From Candidatus Regiella endosymbiont of Tuberolachnus salignus (lineage in GTDB: Bacteria; Pseudomonadota; Gammaproteobacteria; Enterobacterales; Enterobacteriaceae), in assembly GCF_964020115.1 (NCBI RefSeq), contig NZ_OZ026542.1, positions 124,001 to 188,000 on the forward strand: 64,000 nt of DNA, in the 5' to 3' direction. Position 1 is the first letter of the stretch, and each line of letters opens with the position of its first letter. The position numbers and the translations under genes were made by a program. The notes below the pieces were generated by a model. That model ran no database searches, was not told the origin of the DNA, and worked only from the letters and a program-made list of their open reading frames with translations. Of the stretch, positions 57,470 to 64,000 are shown one piece after another.

Positions 57470-58216
57470 TCATGATGACATTCTCCTATTCTCAATAAAC
57501 TGTATCTTAGGGGAGATAAGCTCTTCAGGAATATAGCGATCAAAGCCCTCTTCTTTACAGAATTTCTTAAATTCCGGTAACGAATTTACCCTCGCTGTTC
57601 TGTATATTGCTTGCAGATAATTTTCTATTGTTCTGTTAGAACGATCTAATTTTCTTCCTATCTCTTTGGCGCTTAAAGACTGTAATGCATAAAATATAAC
57701 TTTAAGTTGCTTTTTCGTAAACAATTTACTTGGCGGCTCTAATAACAAAGCTTTCGGTGACTTTAATTCGCATTCTGATGTGGTGAGTTCTTCTACATAC
57801 TGTGGCAGAGAAATAAAATCCATTTTTCTCCCATACAAAACAGTTCCAACGCACTCATTTTTTTCATCATACAGCGGAAATTTTTCGTAAAGATAAGGTT
57901 CTAGTTTTTTTTCTCGATTAAAAAAATGGGTTTTAATAAGAGTGACCCTTTGCCCACTTTTGATAGTTTCCCTATCTTGTTTTTGCAGCTCTGAGGCAAA
58001 CTTTGCTACCGGCGTGGGAAGCTGCTCATCACGTTTTCCCTCAATTTTAAATTTAGCAGGAATATCTAAAAAATCACGAAAGGCACGGTTAGTATAGACA
58101 AACCGTGATTCACAGTCTTTTATTCCCCAAATATCGTCGCTGCGTTCCATAATAGAAACCAGTGGGAAAGATTTTAACGAAGCTTTAACATCATTCATAG
58201 CTTTAACATCATTCAT
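57470..58216 (-). CDS. PAS-domain LuxR-type transcriptional regulator
   Basis: A 248-residue regulator. The N-terminal PAS-like sensor (DIWGIKDCESRFVYTNRAF near residue 30) is followed by FPLYDEKNECVGTVLYGR. The C-terminal LuxR-type helix-turn-helix is FYALQSLSAKEIGRKLDRS with NRTIENYLQAIY. It has no autoinducer-binding domain. The start at 58216 has TGGAG upstream. The first 12 residues are a duplicated hexapeptide (MNDVKA twice), from an 18-bp tandem repeat. It neighbours the quorum-sensing module but need not act with it. Confidence 0.75.
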   Translation of the reverse strand: MNDVKAMNDVKASLKSFPLVSIMERSDDIWGIKDCESRFVYTNRAFRDFLDIPAKFKIEGKRDEQLPTPVAKFASELQKQDRETIKSGQRVTLIKTHFFNREKKLEPYLYEKFPLYDEKNECVGTVLYGRKMDFISLPQYVEELTTSECELKSPKALLLEPPSKLFTKKQLKVIFYALQSLSAKEIGRKLDRSNRTIENYLQAIYRTARVNSLPEFKKFCKEEGFDRYIPEELISPKIQFIENRRMSS

Positions 58217-58838
58217 AATCAATAAACTCCATTTAGATTGAGCGCGATCTACCCTACCTGCCACGATGCAATTTGCGGCAGTACCGACTACGCAAAAATT
58301 TTGTTTGAGCAATCCACTACAGCGACATAGCGCTAACAGCGCTGAGTCACAAATTAATTTTCCCTGGCATTAGCAACTGACAACTTAATCTAAAGCGAAA
58401 TGAGTTTTTTTATTATTTTTTACTTCCTAATAACTGTATATCTTTCTATAAAAAAATAATAGTTAGACTTAGGTCTAGTTTGGTACTAGACCTTTGTTGA
58501 TATAATGTATGAATATTTAATCTTGTTTATAGATTTACATAATTTTAAGAAAAATAAATATATAATCCATATTGTTTGCAAAAATACACGGGATCAATAA
58601 AGGAAGGTAAATCCAAGAATAGGTGACAGTTATCGATAAAAATAAGTATTAGTGATATCATCAAACTACACTTTACCACTCGGGGTGGTATTATATTCTC
58701 ATTTGAGATAATGAGAGAAAGCAGAATAATAATATTATCTATTCTATTAATATATCTAATGATAAGCATTTAAAATAAATTCACGCTGATACTTTCAAGC
58801 TAAATAAGCATACAATATATAGAAATAGAGATAACATA
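58217..58838. other. Spacer duplicated upstream of the intact luxI
   Basis: From about 58485 the sequence is closely similar to 60155-60520 (shared gatttacataattt, atctattctattaatatat, taaataagcatacaatatat). This is the promoter side of the first copy of a duplicated luxI/luxR module. No gene is supported. Confidence 0.65.
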
Positions 58839-58995
58839 ATGGAAATATTTGATATTAGCTATAATAAACTGTCTGATAAAAGATCAGTGTAGTCATTTTC
58901 TCTTATAAAAAATGTCTTCAAAGATCGTCTAGATTGGGCTGTTAATTGTTTTAATGGAATTTGATGAATATGACGATGCTAATACAAATATCCAG
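58839..58995 (+). pseudogene. Degenerate luxI-type autoinducer synthase (copy 1)
   Basis: It begins MEIFDISYNKLSDKRSV like the intact gene at 60746 and then has an in-frame TAG at codon 18. The following codons still match (VFKDRLDWAVN). A short deletion shifts the frame before MEFDEYDDANTN. The rest of the gene, about 160 codons, is gone, and the remnant runs straight into the 3' end of the luxR-type gene on the other strand. Confidence 0.92.
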
Positions 58996-59772
58996 CTAGC
59001 ATGTGGTGATTGGCTTAATAAGCTGCAATTCAATTCCCAGCCTTATGGCATGTTTTGCATTCAGTACCCCTAATTTTTTCACAATATTACCCATATGAAA
59101 CTTTACTGTACTTAGTTTAATACCAAGAATGACTGCTATCTCTGGGTAGGTTTTCCCCATGCTGGACCAATAAAGAACACCATTTTCTATGGGAGAAAAT
59201 TTCTCCTTTTTACTTTCACTGTTTTTACAAATAGCTGCATTCATCTCTTTGTAAAGAGAAATAAGTGCGTCATGTGTATTCAAAAGTAACAGCTGTAATT
59301 TATCTTTATTTTCTTCAATTTTTTTCTTAAGTGTGTTTCCTTTTTGGCCATTTATCAAGAGTGTTAATATAGCCAGGTTGTTATTGCAATCATGGAGGAT
59401 AAAGGTACACCCACTAATGATGTTATATTTTTTGGCAAAACTAAACACCTCTAATGCTTTTTCTTGCAGAATTGAATTATTCAAGAAAATCAATTGTAAA
59501 CTTGAACTGATTATAATCTTCTCTGTCCAGAAAAAAGGCAAAAAGCTATTTAACGCTCTAATAACGACCGGATCTGTATACTGATAACTATTTTTTTTGT
59601 ATATATCAACCCATTCATCTGGGTAGTTGGATATTACACAATATTCTGCCATATTTTTCTTCTTCATTATCGCATAGGCATATATAACATCGCCATAATC
59701 CTTAAGACTATCATTTAAATAATTATTTATAACATTATTAATAATTTTATCATTAAAGAATGAGTCAGACAC
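58996..59772 (-). CDS. LuxR-family quorum-sensing regulator (copy 1)
   Basis: A 258-residue protein with an N-terminal autoinducer-binding domain and a C-terminal HTH. Residues that contact acyl-homoserine lactone in the family are visible: W and Y in EWVDIYKKNSYQYTDP, DP in TDPVVIRALN, W in FFWTEKI, and G in IISGCTFILHD. The HTH reads ENGVLYWSSMGKTYPEIAVI and continues TVKFHMGNIVKKLGV. It is intact although its neighbouring luxI copy is dead, so it may act as a solo receptor for the signal made by the second module. Confidence 0.9.
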   Translation of the reverse strand: MSDSFFNDKIINNVINNYLNDSLKDYGDVIYAYAIMKKKNMAEYCVISNYPDEWVDIYKKNSYQYTDPVVIRALNSFLPFFWTEKIIISSSLQLIFLNNSILQEKALEVFSFAKKYNIISGCTFILHDCNNNLAILTLLINGQKGNTLKKKIEENKDKLQLLLLNTHDALISLYKEMNAAICKNSESKKEKFSPIENGVLYWSSMGKTYPEIAVILGIKLSTVKFHMGNIVKKLGVLNAKHAIRLGIELQLIKPITTC

Positions 59773-60745
59773 CTTAGTTTACCTAATAAAAATTTTCACA
59801 AGGAAGCATTATAGTTTTAATTAATTATATATCAATTTATTACACTCTTAAGTGTCGTCACCGATGCAAAACTAATCTACAGCAGGGAGAAATGTCTATT
59901 TTATGAGCTATCCATATTGATGATAAGAAAAAGAGCATAAAAAGTAGGGGGGCAAGATTAATTAAAAATAGAAATCATGTTGCTAATATACATAAGAAAA
60001 CCTTATCTATCTTTATTATCGCTATATAAAAATCGTACGTTATTAAAATTGATTTAAAAATAGTCTATTTTCGGAAGTTTCAGAGTATAGTTTTCTATTA
60101 AACCATTTATATGACACCATCAATACTTTGTGGGTATTAATTATCAATTCAGCACTAGATCTTTGTTGATATAATGTATTAATGTTTAATTTTGTTTATA
60201 GATTTACATAATTTCAAGAAAAATAAATATATAATCCACTCTATCTGCAAAACTATTTGTAGTATTCTTCTTAAGAAAGGCAAATCCAATAATAGGTAAT
60301 ACTTATAGCTAAAAAATAAACATTAGTATTATTAATAATACAAAACTACACTTTATCACTCAGGATGGCACCCGATTTTTATTTAATATGATTAGAAAAA
60401 GTAAGATAAGAATATCATCTATCCTATTAATATATCTAATGATAAGAACTTAAAATAAGTTCACTCTAATACCTTAAAGTTAAATAAGCATACAATATAT
60501 CGCAATAAAGAAAAAATGATGGAAAAAGCGCTTTGAACGTAGCTATCACGCTTTCGTTTTCAGTAAATATGCGACATAATCCCTGGCTGTATTTATCTAT
60601 CGCTTCAACCCCTGAACTTGCCGCTGTCGCTATTTTATGTTCGCACACTATAGGTATTACATCCTTGCTAATCAAATAACTTGGCAGATTTTTTATTTTT
60701 GCACGAATTATTGAGATAACCCTATATCATTAATAAGGAGATAAA
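59773..60745. other. Intermodule spacer with duplicated upstream region and an unknown insert
   Basis: 60155-60520 repeats the region upstream of the dead luxI. About 225 bases (60523-60745) then intervene before the intact luxI, absent from copy 1. They include a minus-strand ORF (60466-60675, MISKDVIPIVCEHKIATAAS...) that I cannot identify and do not call as a gene, and an actatag-centred sequence near 60650 weakly like an EsaR-type box. The first 350 bases show nothing clear. Confidence 0.55.
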
Positions 60746-61396
60746 ATGATGGAAATATTTGATGTTAGATATAATAAACTGTCCGATAAAAGATCAATGG
60801 AATTATTTTCTCTCAGAAAAAAGGTATTCAAAGACCGACTTAACTGGGCAGTAACCTGTACTGATGATATGGAATTTGATGAGTATGATAACAAAAACAC
60901 CACCTATCTTTTCGGTGTTTATGGTGATGCCGTTATATGCGGCCTGCGTTTTATTGAAATGAAATATAATAATATGGTTACAGGTACGACATTCCGTCAT
61001 TTTTTTAAAAAGATTAATGTTACTGAAGGGAATTGTCTTGACGCAAGTCGATTATTTATTGATAAAGCCCGAGTGAGAAAACTAAACTTAAACCTGTATC
61101 CGTTAAGTTCAATGCTTTTTTTAGCCATGATTAACTATGCCATGAATTTTTTTCATGATGGGATTTATGCGATTATAAGCCACCCAATGCTCATTATCTT
61201 CAAACGATCCGGATGGCTTATAAAGGTTGTAGAGCAAGGACTTTCAGAAAAAAAAGAAAACATATACTTAATATATATGCCTGTAGATAGAAAAAACCAA
61301 CAAATATTAATTAATAATATAAATACATGTAACACTTCCATTAATTATTTTAATAATTGGCCTCTATCTTTTCCTTTGTGGAAAAAACAGGCCTAA
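60746..61396 (+). CDS. LuxI-family acyl-homoserine lactone synthase
   Basis: It makes an N-acyl homoserine lactone signal from acyl-ACP and SAM. The 216-residue protein resembles EsaI/YenI-type synthases. Conserved residues are Arg24, Phe28, Trp34, Asp45, Asp48 and Arg68 (LRKKVF, RLNWAV, EFDEYD, GLRFIEM), plus RLFIDKAR. The Glu at EsaI position 97 is Asp here (LDASRLF). At the position of EsaI Thr140 it has Ala (IYAIIS), a residue tied to 3-oxo versus unsubstituted acyl preference. AAGGAG precedes the ATG. Its end overlaps the convergent luxR by 47 bases. Confidence 0.93.
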   Translation: MMEIFDVRYNKLSDKRSMELFSLRKKVFKDRLNWAVTCTDDMEFDEYDNKNTTYLFGVYGDAVICGLRFIEMKYNNMVTGTTFRHFFKKINVTEGNCLDASRLFIDKARVRKLNLNLYPLSSMLFLAMINYAMNFFHDGIYAIISHPMLIIFKRSGWLIKVVEQGLSEKKENIYLIYMPVDRKNQQILINNINTCNTSINYFNNWPLSFPLWKKQA

Positions 61397-62123
61397 TTAA
61401 TTTTAATTCAATTCCGAGTCTTATGGCATGTTTTCCGTTCATAACACCCAATTTTTTCACAATATTTGCCATATGAAATTTTACCGTGCATGGTCTAATA
61501 CCAAGAATGATAGCTATTTCTTGGTATGTTTTTCCTACACTTGACCAGTAAAGAATTTCATTTTCTCTCCGAGAAAATATTTCTTCAGTTTCTTTTTTCC
61601 TATGGTATTTGATACCCATGTTTCTGTACAGAGACATGGTTTTATCATGTACTGTAATAAGTAATGATTGAAGTTTATCTTTATTGTATTCTATTAATTT
61701 ATTAATATCATTAATATCATTAATATAACTCTTATCTATCATAATCGATAACAAAGCGAGATTATTTTTATTATCATGAACGACGAATGTATACCCATTA
61801 GTGATATTGTACGAACTAACTATATTGAAAATTTTAGGAAGCTTAAGGTCTGAGTTAATCATGATATTCTCATCCCAGGGAAAGGATGTAATCCTATTAA
61901 GTGCCGTGATAATAACAGGATCAATATGTTGATAACGATCTCTAATATAAATTTTAAACCAATCTGGACGATTAGAAATTACACTCATCTCTGTTGTATT
62001 TTTTTTGTTCATTATGGCATAAGCGTATTTTATATCTCCATAGCTCTCGAATTCCTTATCTAAATCATCTTTTATTAAATTATTAATCGTTTCATTATCA
62101 AACAACACTGAATCTTCCTTCAA
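61350..62123 (-). CDS. LuxR-family quorum-sensing regulator (copy 2)
   Basis: A 257-residue autoinducer receptor, paralogous to the 58996-59772 gene. The signal-binding residues are conserved (DWFKIYIRDRYQHIDPVII, FPWDENI, ITNGYTFVVHD). The HTH ENEILYWSSVGKTYQEIAII with TVKFHMANIVKKLGV is nearly identical to that of copy 1. It is convergent with and overlaps the intact luxI, the tail-to-tail layout of esaI/esaR and related systems, where the receptor often represses without signal. Confidence 0.92.
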   Translation of the reverse strand: MKEDSVLFDNETINNLIKDDLDKEFESYGDIKYAYAIMNKKNTTEMSVISNRPDWFKIYIRDRYQHIDPVIITALNRITSFPWDENIMINSDLKLPKIFNIVSSYNITNGYTFVVHDNKNNLALLSIMIDKSYINDINDINKLIEYNKDKLQSLLITVHDKTMSLYRNMGIKYHRKKETEEIFSRRENEILYWSSVGKTYQEIAIILGIRPCTVKFHMANIVKKLGVMNGKHAIRLGIELKLIRPVFSTKEKIEANY

Positions 62124-62454
62124 AAAATTGATCTTCTAATTGTGTGTTATATACTGGATTCGATACATCCATCTCGGTCATATGCTCAAACATATTCAAG
62201 TAAATATTACCAGAAAATGGGTGCGCATCAGATATTATCTTGCCCCCATCATGATTTATTTTATCTGTGCAGATAATACTCAGTATCCCAATATATGTTG
62301 AAAGCGCCACAATTAAGTGTAGAGCTGGAATAAATGATTACTGAAATAAACATGTTAGCAAGGCAGGGCTTAAAAAGCATGGTGAAAGTAGACTCCCCGG
62401 GTGAGACGGTCAAAAAAATAACCATCTAACACCGCTATTGTCTGTGTTCTCTTA

Positions 62455-62612
62455 GAGCCTATTCGAAATGTTCTTTGAGCTACGCTAAAACGAGAAAAAA
62501 ATAGGCGAAAAAGCACAATTATTTTTTTGTACAAAATAAGGGAGTAAATGAGCATTTTGAGCTCGTTTTTGACGAATTATCAGCGAGAATAAGAGCTTCA
62601 GAATAGATTATA
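62455..62612. repeat. Family E repeat
   Basis: It has gagcctattcgaaatgttct on the left and gacgaattatcagcgagaat on the right, with the core gagcattttgagctcgtttt. It begins just after the end of the truncated decarboxylase gene, on that gene's 3' side. Confidence 0.8.
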
Positions 62613-62633
62613 AGAATGAATATTTTTATCTGC

Positions 62634-63227
62634 TTATTTAATTTTTTCTGCTGACGAATTAAATATGACCTTCCGGTTTGTACTCGTCGCTTTGGTGGTT
62701 GAAAAAGAGATTTTTTTAACCACCAAAGCAACGGGTCTACATTCATCATGAGCGATAGCCAATAATGATGCAACTGTCCTTTCCCAATCTTCAGTACATT
62801 CTCCTAATATTTTATAGGGAATGTGTAATTGTTGTAACAACGGAATAGGCGCTATTCTTAGCTCATCATGTTGATGATATTTATTATGAGGCGTATTTTT
62901 TTCAATATCAGTTTCATTTTGCCAACCGACAATCAGTAATAAAGGTATGCCATAGACTTCAGGTTTAGCAGCAGAGTAAAAAGGATTAACAACAGTGTAA
63001 AGTCCTGAATTTTTCAGATAAACAGCAGGTATATAACCCGTTGCTAAATAACTACCAATAGCTACTCCTATCGCTGCTTTATCATCGCAAGCAGTTTGAT
63101 AGATTATTTCATTAGAGTAATCGGCAACAGTAAAAAAGAATTCATTTAACAATGGATCAGAAACACAACTATAAAAATTTACATTGTGCCGCGCTAGAAT
63201 GCGTAAAAAACAATCAGCATCTATCAT
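62634..63227 (-). CDS. PYR-domain half of a phosphonopyruvate-type decarboxylase
   Basis: Only the N-terminal PYR domain of a thiamine-diphosphate decarboxylase is present (197 residues). Phosphonopyruvate decarboxylases have about 380. Motifs are GSYLATGYIPAVYLKNSGLY, VNPFYSA, YGIPLLLIVGWQNE and LLQQLHIPYKILGE. The usual Glu before the glycine-rich helix appears to be Asp (ACDDKAAIG). The diphosphate-binding PP domain is missing, and a family E repeat follows. It could be a truncated gene or one subunit of a split enzyme like ComD/ComE, but no PP-domain gene is nearby. ATG at 63227 has GGGAG upstream. Confidence 0.75.
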   Translation of the reverse strand: MIDADCFLRILARHNVNFYSCVSDPLLNEFFFTVADYSNEIIYQTACDDKAAIGVAIGSYLATGYIPAVYLKNSGLYTVVNPFYSAAKPEVYGIPLLLIVGWQNETDIEKNTPHNKYHQHDELRIAPIPLLQQLHIPYKILGECTEDWERTVASLLAIAHDECRPVALVVKKISFSTTKATSTNRKVIFNSSAEKIK

Positions 63228-63248
63228 GACGTCTCCCACTCAAAAAGA

Positions 63249-63377
63249 CTATACCCTTTGCCTTTCAAGTTACAGCGGCGTTGGCAGCGATCACCCACCC
63301 CAGTCATGTACTATTTGTACACTTCTGGGATTCGATTGATTGCCGCCTTGCCGTAACTCGAAATTCATTGGGTATAT
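63249..63377. repeat. Family C repeat
   Basis: Full element from TATACCCTTTGCCTTTCAAG to ATTCATTGGGTATA, between the decarboxylase fragment and putA. Confidence 0.85.
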
Positions 63378-63580
63378 GATATTATTTTTAAATATCGTTA
63401 AAATAAATTATATCTCGAAGCACAGCATTACCTTTGTCTATTAATGACCAACAGCGATTTATTTTAAGATCAACAAAACTTAAATAGCAATGATTAAATT
63501 TTATCACTCACAGGCATTTTGAAAATTTACGCGCTTGAGGTAGGAAGTCTGCTAAGTATATTGAATATTATGTCACTAAA

Positions 63581-63612
63581 AATAATAAAGACCCATCAGG
63601 GTCTTTATTATT
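63581..63612 (-). terminator. putA transcription terminator
   Basis: A perfect 14-bp stem (AATAATAAAGACCC / GGGTCTTTATTATT) with loop ATCA lies nine bases past the putA stop. AT-rich flanks on both sides make it potentially bidirectional. Confidence 0.85.
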
Positions 63613-63620
63613 TAATACCA

Positions 63621-64000
63621 TTAATCAATAGTCATTAAATTTGCATTGCCTCCTGCCGCCGCAGTATTAATACTTACCGTATGTTCAATCAACAAGCGTT
63701 CCAGAAAGATAGCGGTTTCACCTGGAGCAAAGCCTTGTACAGAAATAATGGAGCCATCACGTTGTGAAATTTGCTGACAGAGTGTCCGTAATTTTTCAAT
63801 ATCACCATGAAAAATAACAGCATCAAAAAGAATGTTACTGCTTTGCCAATCAGCACTGAAACGAATACAAGATTGCACCAGCGCAGGGAGTTTACGAAAA
63901 AGATCTTTTTGTAAACTACCGTCTAGCCATAGTACTTGACTGCCCACGGCCAATACCGCCGACAGTTGAATCAAAATATCTTCTTGGTTGTTTGCTATGC
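63621..64000 (-). CDS. putA: PutA C-terminal end (proline catabolism), cut by window edge
   Basis: The frame is open to the window edge and encodes QEDILIQLSAVLAVGSQVLW at its upstream end. The C-terminus is LLIEHTVSINTAAAGGNANLMTID, the characteristic end of bifunctional PutA (proline dehydrogenase / P5C dehydrogenase). Only about 125 codons are visible, so intactness of the whole protein (about 1300 residues) cannot be judged. The last residue is Asp rather than the usual Gly. Confidence 0.88.
   Translation of the reverse strand, partial: IANNQEDILIQLSAVLAVGSQVLWLDGSLQKDLFRKLPALVQSCIRFSADWQSSNILFDAVIFHGDIEKLRTLCQQISQRDGSIISVQGFAPGETAIFLERLLIEHTVSINTAAAGGNANLMTID

Noticed and set aside
60466-60675. 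69-codon minus-strand ORF upstream of luxI
   Set aside because: It has no recognisable domain or ribosome-binding site and crosses the junction between duplicated and inserted DNA.
62098-62310. 70-codon ORF overlapping the luxR (copy 2) start
   Set aside because: It overlaps the start of a well-supported gene in another frame and shows no family features.

Overview
The window reads as chromosome of an insect-associated, genome-reducing member of the Enterobacterales. Housekeeping genes are Yersinia/Escherichia-like and mostly full length, but they are separated by large numbers of short palindromic repeats, IS debris and AT-rich spacers. Genes expected from enteric gene order are missing: rseB between rseA and rseC, trmN6 near srmB, cmoM upstream of mukF, and leuABCD beside leuO. 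The mix of a NEL-type E3 ligase remnant, an inverse autotransporter locus and LuxI/LuxR genes suggests an aphid secondary symbiont such as Candidatus Regiella insecticola or a close relative. That name is an inference; no 16S rRNA gene is present.

Layout. 1-6 kb: gyrA, rnd, minE-minD-minC. 6.8-15.1 kb: mobile island with an IS481-family element, a Phd/Doc-type toxin-antitoxin pair between inverted IS3 fragments, a complete IS3-family element, an IS21-family element, and the catalytic part of a NEL ubiquitin ligase cut off by the IS21 end, followed by an unknown in-frame ORF. 16.3-29.8 kb: sixA, thiD, the sigma-E operon (rpoE-rseA-rseC), nadB, srmB, ung, grpE, nadK, recN, bamE, ycaR, kdsB. 30-36.6 kb: mukF-mukE-mukB condensin. 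36.8-49 kb: pssA, speG, purM-purN, hda, pfkA, a His-rich repeat protein, a PqaA-like protein, leuO, grxD, rnt. 49.6-55.4 kb: an inverse autotransporter barrel protein followed by three signal-peptide proteins that look like ZirS/ZirU-type secreted partners. 55.4-57.2 kb: cmoA-cmoB. 57.5-62.1 kb: a PAS-LuxR regulator and a duplicated luxI/luxR module in which one luxI is dead. 62.6-64 kb: a lone PYR-domain decarboxylase fragment and the 3' end of putA.

The most striking feature is a set of miniature palindromic repeats, called families A to E here. A and C begin TATACCC and end GGGTATA, D begins TATAGCC and ends GGCTATA. Two nested copies (C inside A at 39.18 kb, A inside E at 41.1 kb) and one copy inside mukF show insertion at a TA dinucleotide with TA duplication. 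The mukF copy adds exactly 123 bp (41 codons), and removing it restores a 440-residue protein. Repeats also supply new C-termini to rseC and purN and sit inside the rpoE and zir-like operons.
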